A DNA stretch of 64,000 bases from Atopsyche davidsoni. Lineage: Eukaryota > Arthropoda > Insecta > Trichoptera > Hydrobiosidae. Below, one piece after another: positions 53,126-64,000 of this stretch (the stretch's first letter is position 1; each line of letters opens with the position of its first letter). The stretch spans positions 4,283,001 to 4,347,000 of the forward strand of contig JAILWY010000007.1 in the NCBI GenBank assembly GCA_022113835.1, in the 5' to 3' direction. Both the position numbers and the translations under genes were made by a program. Below the pieces are notes generated by a model. That model saw nothing but the letters and a program-made list of their open reading frames with translations, was not told where the DNA came from and ran no database searches.

Positions 53126-56100
53126 ATTCATAAAAATATTTATAACGTTAATGTTTCTATTACTTAGTTCAAGTGGGACGTAACAATAGAACTAAAAACA
53201 ATAAAGTAAGTCTTGCAACTTTAAATCATGTAATTAGTTTATTTAGAGCTCACTACTCTTGGAGTCACGATTCTATCGCCTATCTGGTTATTGAGAGTGC
53301 TTCCTTGTGATTGAGCTGCAGACAGCAGAGCGAGGATGATTCTATTTTTTTAGCGAGCTGTCAATTAAGTGATAACTTGACATTAAAATACATCGTAGTA
53401 TAACAATTGAAACTCATGTTTAAAGCTTTTACTGTTGTGATTCTGATGATTTTAAGTATTTTTTTATCCATCACGAGAAGCCCTTTCATTTTCATTGTAT
53501 CATATAATCTATTTATTTTTTACTTAGTGGTCATCTTTAAAATAATATAATGTTTTATTGCTAGTTTTAATATAGAGATCCGCTCGCTAAAATGTCAAAC
53601 CAATTATTAAAAATAAAATAATAATTTGTTTCTTTAGTATCATAGTTGTTAACTATTATATTTAGAATTTTAAGTCAATACGATTTTTTTTTGATTTTAT
53701 TGCATTTTTTAATAATTCATTACGGCTGTATTTTTTTATTTAAATAAATTAAAGTGAGTGCTGTGAAGTTGTAATTTTATTTATGTTCAATTGTGCCCCC
53801 ATTTTTACTGATTCAAACATATTTATGTTGAATAAAAATTTATAAAAAGGAAATATATTATTAAGTTCGACGCTTGTTATCTGTAAATTTTAAAACCATA
53901 ACTGTTCATAGACGATCTTCATGATTTTTAATGATCCTCAACCGAGTGAGTAGTTTCTACCAGGAAATTAGAAGTTTCTTAGACATTCTTGCGTGTGTAT
54001 TGTGTTCTAGGGTAAATATTATATTTTACTGAATAAAATATTTCATAGAGCTGTTAATAACAAAAAAAATTATTGACAGTGATGGTTGTTTTTGGTACGG
54101 TTATCAAGTGATTATTTATTTTGTGTTGAAAAAAACGTTTTTTGCTGAGATCAATAAGGTAAACAGCAGCAATTCAACAATAATATTTTATTAAACAAAT
54201 TGCTAAATATTATTTAAAAAAAATAATATCATTCACATTTTAAGCACTCGTAAAGAGCAACAATGGTGCGAAAGTTCAAAAAAGATTAATTATAGAGAAA
54301 AAAAACAAAATTTATATTGTTGTTAGTTAAGACAAAAAATTAAATATAAACGTAAAAACGTATTCTCACAAGGTTGTATCACATAAGTGGGTACATACAG
54401 GTATCTTTTCTCAGCCTCTGAAGGCAGGATTTATCTGAGTGTACCCCCGTAAGGTTGAGAGGTATTTTCACGGACGGAATGATCGGCAAGTGTTTCTCCC
54501 CTCTCGTCACCTGCGAAGGGTTGCGACTTATGTTATGGACAGGGTGGCTGGGGGTGTTATATCCTGAAAATACTTTCGCTGTATCGTATTTTATATATTA
54601 ATAAATCAAGCTTATTTCCAAGAAATATAATCTGCTATATATTTATGCATTATCCCCTTTATTTGTAGCCATTGAGTTTATTTATAATAATAATATATTA
54701 ACGGTTTTATGCAAGCAATGCAATATTATTACATACTAGCAAATATGATGATTTTAAAAATTATTAAGTCAATTATATTAATTTTTTATAAATCAGAAAA
54801 TAAGCTATGATTTAAAATAACAAAAAGATATCACAAGTGAAGAACAATTTGATTAAAAATATGTTATAATATATATTGAATTATGTTTTAATAAGATTTT
54901 TATCAATTATATAGCTCTTTGTGCCATACTAATCAATTTTTTAGTGAATCTGTAGCAAACAAGAAAAGTAGATCATCTCATCAGTGTTCTCGGAACAAGA
55001 GACAATACATTGTCTGGCAAGTCTAAAGCATCTGTGATAAAATCGTATGAAGCCTTCGTCACTTCAGTGCTACAGATAACGAATCCACTCTAGAGATTTC
55101 ATCCCCTCAACGGAAATTAATTACACGTATCGCAATCTATACGGCCTTATTTCTCTTCAACCCCCACTGAACTATATCACATTAAACCCCTTCCTAATAA
55201 TGTTATAAGACGATCACATCGTTCCAGTCTTATCAATATTTGTGGGGGTGCTGTTGTGTTCGCACTCCGAAGCTTCTCGTTACGGGTTGGTTGGTGGCAA
55301 ATAATAATAATTGATTTTATTTATGAAGATTGAGCCGTCTTGACGTAAAGCTTATGAGAGTTTTATGATGCAAAAGTATTTTTTATATTAATATTTTTTT
55401 TTATATTAATGACTAGAATATTATTTATCAAAGAGTAATGCGATTATCAAGAAATATTAAAAAATAATATTAACCATGAAAATTTGACCACATAATTGAA
55501 AGTTTTGATCAGATTTAATTATATAAATGATTAATTACTGATAATTTAAATTTATTTATTTACAAAGGTAAGCTTTATAAGTAGCGCTCTTGCTAAAATT
55601 GAAATGTTAGTTGTCAATCCAACAAGATAAATTCAATAATTATTTTCGAATCTTTGATTTATTCTAAACGATTCCCTGTGTTTTTTTGTAAAACCTTTGA
55701 AGTAAACACGGTTTCTGTAAATATAGGTATCAATGCATACATTAAATATCTGAAACGCTTATACTAATAAAATAATAAATCAAAAACGGGGATATGTTTT
55801 GCTCTGTTATGCAGATAAATGTTCAGTAAACACACCAGTCTTGTCTGTGAAAGTTTAACTGACAAATGAGAAAACTACCCCAAAGATTGTAGACTCAAAA
55901 AAAGGTACGCATGTTGATTTTTTGATACAAAATAAGTTTTTGAATTACCAGTTATATTGAATTAAATATAAAATTCATTTAAATTCCAAATAATATGTAT
56001 GAAAAATATATTGTGAAAAATTATACTAAATTGGTTATTTTTTCAGTTGCATCGTAATTAAGTAAAAAACACTGCCAGGAAAATGGTCTCGAAGATTTAA

Positions 56101-56339
56101 GAAAAAAAAACCTGTTTTTGTTGGTTTCTATGTTTCTCTAAATAAAATAATGAAACATTTTAGGAATAAATCAAAAGTTACTACTAATATACAATAGACA
56201 AGTCATTGTATACACTTTTTAAAAACCAATACAGATTGGTTAAAAATAATGCGCCAAAAAAGTATGTACAAACAAAACAAACTTTATTTAAAAACAAAAG
56301 TATATTTTGTAAAAGCTTAGCTTTATTATCTGTAAATTT

Positions 56340-56565
56340 TAAACGCCTTATTCCGGAAGTGCATTGAAGGGCAGCAGGCGCAACGGAAGTCGACGAGACC
56401 GACCGTCGGGGACCAATCCATTAGCTGAAATAACATTACTTCGCAGGAGCCGGGCCGGGCGAGGCGCGGACTTACCGACAGCCACTCAGGACGAATTAGT
56501 ATTATTAGCGATTATTGCTCGTCCGGCCATCTTGGCGGCGACATTGTTCTTAGCAGGTTGACTGC
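56340..56565. promoter_or_regulatory. GC-rich island downstream of connectin
   Basis: A CpG-rich block with GCCGGGCCGGGCGAGGCGCGG and GGCCATCTTGGCGGC (a reverse YY1/Pho-like core). The frame 56364-56561 is low in information and has no known domain. It may be a promoter or enhancer of a neighbouring gene. Confidence 0.3.
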
Positions 56566-59500
56566 GAGATGAAAATTACTTAATTTTGAGCCTTTTTAAG
56601 CATAAAAGGTTTGTAACGAGAGGGCACTGTCAAAACACTGAGTCAATCATTTCACACATTGCGATAGTGTATATTTTTTTGTAATTGCATTATTTTAAAA
56701 TCAAATATCGTTTTTTTAATAAAATTTAAGAATACACTGTATCCGATATTTAAAAAAAATAACACCTGTCATTCTGTTAGCCCTCGCACGTGAAATCTGA
56801 CTGAGCAGAGCAGCGCGGCTCCCCCAGACTCCGCTCTAATGAAACCACATCACAGGCCTGCACGAAAATGAGCCAACTTTTGAATGGTATCGCAAGGGTT
56901 GTTCTAGTATTTCAAACGGCCAATTGCGAAGTTTGGTGAAAGCCTTGTCAAGTTATGTGAGCCAGAATACTCCGCGGGGGTGAATTTGACCCTCCACTAT
57001 GGGTCCCCGTAAAGAAAACCGCCACTAAAGGGTTGTTGTTTGAAAGTATTAAAAATATAATTATTTAATCATATCCTTTCATGGTTCTAGAAATATATGC
57101 TATTTCGCTAGTAAATTGTAACAGTGACTGTTGAAAATAATTCGTTTATTAATTAATTTAATATATTTAAAAGGCTATGTTAAGAAACGAATAACGCAAA
57201 ATAAATTTCGATGGTAGTAGTGAAAAATTCATTTTTAAAAGTATTTTTATACATAAATTTGCGAATTTATAATTCATGTCAGCTTTTAATGTTTTCGTAG
57301 GTTTAATGTTTATAAAAATACAATTCTTAAATTCTCCGATGATATGCTGCGTTTCTTCGATGAAATTTCATGGATTTGAAGATTGCCCTAGTACCGGGAT
57401 CGAAGCTTCGGAAATTTCACACCAAAACGCAGCGTTATACAGAAAAAAAAAATATTTTCTGTATTTATATTTTCTAAGAAACTGTCGAAAATGCTCTTTT
57501 AAAACATTCCCTCTAACATAGCGGTGTTGCGTTTAGACCTCAAGTGGTCAATCTCTCGTAGGGTGAGTTACGAAGACGTTATGGCGGTGTCTTGGAATTG
57601 CTAGGTTTTAAGCAGACTACATATATTTTTCAAGATGAGATTTCCACTGTTTCTACATATGAAGCCAGTTGTTATATTCAATGGTGTCTACATGAATATT
57701 TCTAAAGCACGCCTTGCTATATATAGGTAATAAAAACCCCGTGGAACTTATAAGTAATTTTGCTACAACAGCTGCCAATATAAATGAAATCATTATCCTT
57801 CACATTCTCAACTCATATTTGACTGTTGATAAATCACATGCTTACCTATCAATACTAAATAAATAGATATTTTTTTAATAAAATATTTTTGATCCCTGAA
57901 ATTGAGTACTACGGTGAAGGGTATGTTTTAAATTGAAATAAATATATATTATGTTTACATTTGCGGCCATAAAAACGGTAAACAGAGTTTGATCTTTTTG
58001 ATTTTTTTATTATATTTGTCTACATATAATGAAATTTAAAGCAAATACGTAGAAGCAGAAATCAATATTTATTTTCAATCTTATGTCAATATATGTTTTA
58101 AAAAAACGAATTCACATTGAATTTACAGACTGCACAGAGGGAGAATATTTTATGTTATAATTTGGATTATTTGACTTATAAGAAGATATCAAAAAATCCA
58201 GCCGAATCCCTATAAATAAATTTTAAACTACCCAATTCGTTTATTTTGTCGAATCAATCACATTCTAGGGTTTAAAAATACTAATTTGTCATTTTAATTT
58301 CATAATAAACATATCACCAGGAGCCACAGTGATACACACTGCACTTACCTAAAAGTGGTCTGTCAGCTTGTCACCAACCTGTAAATAATAAAAAATATAT
58401 ATAAAATTATTTTTTCACTCTTTTGGACATTGCAAGCACGTACAACTTTGAGCACTAAAGCTTGAGTGAGAGGTTTTATTGAATATTTATAGGTATATCC
58501 AATTGAATTTAATTCAAGATTTTTAATTATTTAGAAACATTTATAACATCGATATTTACATATTTATAAAGCCAGAAACAATATAAAATCAAATGTATGG
58601 GTTTTTAAAAATTTAATGATATTAATTCTTAGATACTTCCGTTTATTTAATAAAAAGTGTAAATAAAAAAATAAAAATTGCTTCCGACTTATTTCAATTA
58701 CACAAAAATATTTTTAACAATTATGAGTGTATTTTTAAATTCTAATTAAATCAGCTATATTGTTAGCTTTCAAATTTACATCTCAGTTTACACAGATTTA
58801 AAATTTTTGGTGCTTTAAAAAAATTACCCCCAAAAAATAATCAACGTGAAAAAATGAATAATATAGCAATATATATTTCGACAAAATCTACTTTTACAGA
58901 TTACAATATTATATGACGCCGAGGATTCCATAAGAAAATCCGATTGTAAACAGCCAACATTATCAAAACTTTAATTCAACAAATAAAAATGAAATCCCTT
59001 TCATATTTATCAGAATAAGTTCAGCAAACACATCGGCATTTGTCGAAAATTCGCTTGGAAAAAATTCAAGTATTTTTGATGGGCGCCACGCGACAAAATC
59101 CTTTTAGTAATCACATGAAAAAATATATTAAGTGCGATAAAAATGATTTATAGAATAATTCGGATCATACTTCTCGGTTATTGCGTAACCGAGTATACTT
59201 TTATTCTATTTTTTCTAGTCTATAGATCAAAGGGATGAAAATCTATTTGTTTAGAGGGTGATTGTGCGGCAAAGCAATCCTGGCGGGGTTAAAATGTGTT
59301 TTATCTAGGGGTGGTGGTGACGATATATCGAAATTGACCGACGCGATATTCAATTTTATCTATGGGTATTAGTAGCTTTATGATTTATTGCTGTTATTTA
59401 TGATTCTGCTTCTAATATTTTAAAAACTTACATGCCATAAATCTATTATAAAGAAATATATTTATACAGAATGACTGTTTATCTTTTATAAATATTTAAA

Positions 59501-61842
59501 CTTATTTAAAAACAAAATGATTGCTTCAAATGTTAAGTGTTTACTCAGTATCCTGAACATATTTAAAAGTTGTGCTGATTTTCTAGTTAAATTTAAGAAA
59601 TATTGAAGGCCATTTTAATTAGTTCGTTTTATTTTATTGCATGTAACTTAAGTCTCTGTTTAACAAAGCTATCACCAATTTCATGATGGCCAAAGTACGA
59701 CAGTTCTTTGTAATATTATTAATAAAAACATTCAAGTATTTTATATAAAATATTAAAATGAAATTCCACCAAGATCTCTCTGTCAAAAATATCGATTACA
59801 GGTCTTCGTATCATCACCCAGTTATCTTATCTTCTTGGCTCAGAATCTATATATTGGACCTTCTTTGCCTGCTCTCAATCGTCTATGCGGACTTTACTTA
59901 ACTAGGCTGACATCCTGGAATGGTAATGTATCAAAGAGCTCAGGGTTGTAGGGTTTCTTTCAAATATCATTGTTTTTTAAAGACTTATATGTGCGGTTTA
60001 GAACTTAACATTAGAAGTCGTTTATCATTCTTTTAATTTTTTGCAGCACCTGCGTTTCCGAGGCATATGCCGGCAATGGTTTGAGAGTCTTGCGCAGTGC
60101 GGATTTAGTTTTTCAGTAGATTAGGCTGAACTTGGAACATCCTGCTACTATGAATCACCTGTTAACAGCGAATAGAATTTCTGATATTCTATTATCATTA
60201 CAAAACCTCGTTTACCAACCCAACCGCGCTGTCAATTAAATATAAAATTTAAATATTTTTGTATCCATATTTCTGATATTAAGAGCAATTTGAACAATCT
60301 CAAGCAAATAATTGGTTTTCCGGTTGCGTCGAACATTGTGGCTTTAAATCGGTTACTGATTTATCGACAAGATGTGTTCATAAAACCTGATCTATTGCAA
60401 ACGAATACAACGAAAGTATATACAACTCGGGTATCTGTTGGCTTATGAAAATGGCTGCCGGTACAATGGACGACAGATATCATTTCCGGAATGTAAATAT
60501 TCATCCGTTTGACAAGGATTGTTCGCGGTAAATACACAGGTAAGTACATATTATTTTGACAGGTAATTTTGAGTTGAGTGACATTTAATCAACTGAAATG
60601 GAAGTGTTTATATTATAAACAGTGCAAATCATCCGTACGCGCAACTGACAACTAATAATTAACTATCAGGAATTTGCTATGATTTACGATATTTCTCAAG
60701 ATGTCTTGTGACTGTTTCAGGTGTTAGAAATGTTTGTGGGTACCGGTAAGTCTTTTTAATACCCATGCTGTAGAGTTAATGGTTTTCAAAAGTGAAATGA
60801 GAGGTGGAGATAAATACTTGTGTATTGTACGTGCTTAATTTAGATGGTGTACTTTGAAAATTTGGGCAAGGCCTGTGTTTCATATTTTGAAGAATGGAAA
60901 TATTTTTCAAGTTTTATAAGAATTTACTGAAATAACAGTTCAAAAATGCAAAATCTTACTTTTATAATTAAGTTATAAATATGCCAAATATTTAACAGTT
61001 GGATAAAAAATGATAAACATGTTTGTTTAAGAAAATGTTACGAATTTTCCTTAATTAAATTTTATTACAGTGCATATGAGAGTGAATTAGTCCATAAAGT
61101 ATTTATTTTTCATATTTATTTACCAGTGAAAACACACCTCAGCGAAATCTTTAGGGTCTGCAATGCACGAGGACTTGTTGAAACATATTTCTCTAAGAAT
61201 TTATACCTCTCAAGTTAATTAAATGACATCAAATAGCAATCTTTCTGAAAAGCATGTCTAGCCCTGGAGACCAACTTTCAGACTCTACAATAGTCCTATA
61301 AGGTATTCTTTTTGGTGAATTTCTGTTCATTTATTAATAGTAAAATAAAATACTGAAACTGATCATGTAAAATACATGTTATTGCGTGTCGTTGCTTTCT
61401 GATAATGGGGTCAAGGAATTTTAATGGGGTATTTGTTTTTTTTATCAATCTTATGTGTTTATACACAAAAAATATTTAAACAGTAATTCATGATTTAATT
61501 TTAAAGTAATATGGAATCTGAACAAAAAGGATAAAATGTGCAGTATTTTCTTTTGTTGTACTAGAGAAATTAGTAAAGTTAGGGTTTGTTTGTGTATTTT
61601 AATTCTCAAACAATGTCTCTAAACTATATGTTGTTTATCAAGAACAATTCTACGCAGATCATAAAAATAAAGTACCTACAATTTATTTTATAATTAAATC
61701 AATTGGAAAAGCCATAAAACTGGAGGTTTATGCTGCAACCCCAGCAGATATTCAGTGATCCACAGCGAACCCTCATCTGCATTCATAGTCGTTTATTAGA
61801 TCGCAGTGGAGTATAAAGAGCGGATTCTTTTTGTCTTTTCAG

Positions 61843-62013
61843 GTGCCGCTTTATTCCACGAAAGCCTCGCCCTGTCGTGCCGGAACCACCCTGAGCACCC
61901 ACCCTCTGTTTTCCAATACATATTTTACAGCCCTAACAAAAAAGGAAGCCTTCGACTGCAACGCTAGGTGTTTCAGACGGCCAGCGGCCCAGACGGTCAT
62001 TGAAATTATTTAG
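61843..62013 (+). CDS. exon-like open segment after a good splice acceptor (unrecognised)
   Basis: A strong acceptor (T-rich tract ending TTTTCAG at 61836-61842) is followed by an open frame of 56 codons ending in TAG at 62011-62013. The frame has three cysteines (C11, C39 and C43 counted from the acceptor) and roughly 58% G or C at third positions, well above the surrounding composition. No domain is recognised and no upstream exon was found. It could be a terminal exon of another gene or simply a GC-rich non-coding island. Confidence 0.2.
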   Translation: MPLYSTKASPCRAGTTLSTHPLFSNTYFTALTKKEAFDCNARCFRRPAAQTVIEII

Positions 62014-62309
62014 CCTTTTGTAGGGTCTTTTCAGTTTTGTTTTGTGTAGAAATTATGGCCTCTGCCATGTGCCGCTAATTGACTGAAACACGTACGCTAG
62101 AGAAATAGTTACATGCCAAGTAAAGTGATTTTAATTATTTTACGATTTAAAGCTACCAATTAACAAGTTCCTATTAGACATTTTTAATTTTTTAAAACTA
62201 TAATAAATTAAGGATTTGGCAACATGAGAGATTGCATTTTTCGACATACTGATATATTATGATAAAGGTTATCAATTAAAATTCAGAACAATGGAAAAAA
62301 ATTTCGAAT

Positions 62310-62385
62310 TTTATAGGGAGAGCTCGTTTCATAGCTAAGCATTTTTATGAAGGTATTGGTTTGAATCTCACCTGTGTTGCGAAGT
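62310..62385 (+). mobile_element. tRNA-derived SINE-like relic
   Basis: Box-B-like GGTTTGAATCTC (62358-62369) with downstream ACCTGTGTTGC matches the relic at 488-517 (24 of 30 bases). The upstream half has only a loose box-A-like AGCTCGTTTCATAG. Not a functional tRNA. Confidence 0.4.
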
Positions 62386-62659
62386 ATTTTTTAAAGAATC
62401 TTCTCGTTGTTTCGTGTGTAGATAATTATATTAAACAACGCAGGATATACTTTTTATTACAAATATCATTAGTAACTAAATGTAATCATTTTTATCAAAC
62501 ATAGATCACACAAGCTATCAAAGCCAGTTGCCATGTTTTACTGTTTGATTTAAGGCACAGGTATACATATGCCTTTGTCGTTTCACAGCTGGATTATTGA
62601 ACATTATGAAAGGTTGTCTTACCGATTAACATTAAAGAACGCATTAGTCACTTATAGTG

Positions 62660-62710
62660 CTAGATTTTTTTTTAAAATCGATTTAATTATTTAAAAAAAA
62701 AATCGTTTTT
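62660..62710. repeat. low-complexity T/A inverted repeat
   Basis: A GATTTTTTTTTAAA arm faces TTTAAAAAAAAAATC about 17 bases later. It is a near-perfect inverted repeat but of low complexity, so probably trivial. Confidence 0.5.
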
Positions 62711-64000
62711 ACGGTATTCGATCAACAAATGAAACGACGAGAATTGCACTGATCCACGGCTATCTCTGAGAAAATATTTAAAAAGTTACATTTACAAATG
62801 TGGAATCACTGCACGGGTTTAGTCATGCATGGGTGTAAAATGCGGATTTATGAAATAATAATAAAATATCATAACTTTGTTTTTATAGTAAATGTTTCCG
62901 CTGTATATTTTTGTATAAAAAATATTCACACAAGCGAGTAAGTCTTACGCAGTTAGTCGATGGCATTTAAAATGATCTAAGAGAATTTATTGATAGTAGA
63001 TTTTTTCTTTATATTTTAATATCTAGTCATTTTTCGTTTAAGAAGAACGAAAGAGCTTGTAATTCGTTGAATGCTCAGTTGTACATAAAAAAATATATTC
63101 AAGTGGTTGTACGGTTTAAACGACCTGACTTTAAAGGAATTTTAAAAAGCTGATACATTTTAAATGAAAAGGTCCTTTTCGTTTATTTTTTTACAGTAGC
63201 ATATTTTTGGGATTTACATAACACATTATTTTTATTATTATTTTTACCAGCAGTGTCCGATTTAGCGACTGCTTTAAAGTTGCTGATTCATGAAAGCTTT
63301 GAGCAAGTCCTCCCAAAGAATCTGTTTTATCTTATTATAAAATATAAATTCTCTCGCTGGATTCAATCAGCCTTTCAATCCCGAGTAAATATCGAACCGT
63401 TAGATGGAACTGAAAGGCAAAGCCTTATAAACCTGAAATAAGGCTGTATAGGCAAAGTGACCGGTGGCCAGTCTGAAATTGTGTCCGTCTACTGCTCGCC
63501 GGGTGTTGCTCGGACCCTTTGAGAGCTTCCAATTCTGTGAAGCCGAATAATTTCTTTGCTGTAACAGAATATGCCAGGAAGACTTTGTGGAGGTTTTTGC
63601 AATTAAAAATGTATAGATTACACGCAGATTGAAGTTTAAAATATAAAAAATAAAACGCAATTAATTAGTTTTGATGAGAATAAGTTGCATTAGAAAAAAA
63701 TTATATAGTTACAATAAATTAAACAGTATGTTTTTGCTAAACGCATTTGCATATATAATGCTAAAAATATAAACGTCAAGCATCCAAGTTTCGTTGGATT
63801 CTAATTAAATAATATGCCTAGGTAATTGTTCTGTAATAAATCTATTGATTTTCAATCGATTCCTAATGGCTTCCATTGTTAGGGTAAATTACAATCTATA
63901 ATTACTATCGCAATTACCGGGAAAATATATCTCGCTTTGGTCTAATTAGTTTGATAATGTCTAATAAAACGAATGTTTAAAAATAACTATCTGACCAGAT

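Larger units (their letters stand above)
53126..64000. other. downstream flank, no supported gene
   Basis: AT-rich DNA with GC-richer islands at about 53240-53350, 54370-54560, 54960-55290, 56340-56560, 56780-57030, 59810-60190, 60400-60540 and 61740-62010. None carries a recognisable domain. It also contains the SINE-like relic at 62310-62385 and the low-confidence exon-like segment at 61843-62013. Confidence 0.6.

Noticed and set aside
54960..55290. Translation containing LSGKSKASVIKSYEAFVTSVL, vaguely like the end of a LINE reverse transcriptase.
   Set aside because: The frame is broken within a few dozen residues and no conserved RT motif is visible; too weak to call.
60054..60132. TTTTGCAG followed by a GC-richer stretch, possible exon.
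   Set aside because: The frames close within about 25 codons and none is recognisable.
63253..63441. 62-codon frame after a CAG acceptor-like site, with a GTG start.
   Set aside because: No ATG, no domain, and a longer minus-strand frame overlaps it; composition is that of background DNA.

Overview
The window looks like AT-rich insect chromosomal DNA, most likely from a moth or butterfly. Evidence for an insect: one long-intron gene whose protein I recognise as the insect cell-adhesion molecule Connectin, tRNA-derived SINE-like relics, and an arthropod telomere-type TTAGG/CCTAA run inside a small transposon. The order Lepidoptera is an impression from sequence style, not proven. There are no bacterial features, rRNA genes or CRISPR arrays.

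Only one protein-coding gene is well supported, on the + strand. Exon 1 (CDS 19216-20281) encodes a signal peptide, an N-terminal cysteine cluster and nine leucine-rich repeats in an exact 24-residue register. A phase-1 intron of 31,604 bp (20282-51885) follows. Exon 2 (CDS 51886-52418) encodes the C-terminal LRR cap, an acidic linker and a hydrophobic tail that looks like a GPI-anchor signal. The joined product is 532 residues. A 3' splice site just upstream of the ATG implies at least one unplaced 5' non-coding exon.

Region by region: 1-19181 is upstream flank, AT-rich with scattered GC-richer islands. It holds a four-copy tandem repeat (13831-14430), three copies of which carry a perfect CRE palindrome. 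20282-51885 is the giant intron. It holds about 20 GC-richer islands that look like candidate regulatory elements: an Exd/Hox-type site cluster near 40.1 kb, twin POU octamers near 45.6 kb, a G-quadruplex-prone tract near 29.4 kb and several CREs. It also holds a tandem array at 47.5-48.3 kb interrupted by a 214-bp MITE with clear terminal inverted repeats and an 8-bp target duplication. 52419 to about 53.1 kb is the likely 3'UTR, with a possible TTAA-flanked MITE. 53.1-64.0 kb is downstream flank with more islands and no convincing gene.

In flies connectin is a homophilic, GPI-anchored muscle/motor-neuron adhesion protein and a known target of Ubx/abd-A regulation. The large intron with candidate Hox/Exd, POU and CRE motifs would fit a heavily regulated locus, but all regulatory assignments here are inferred from motifs only.
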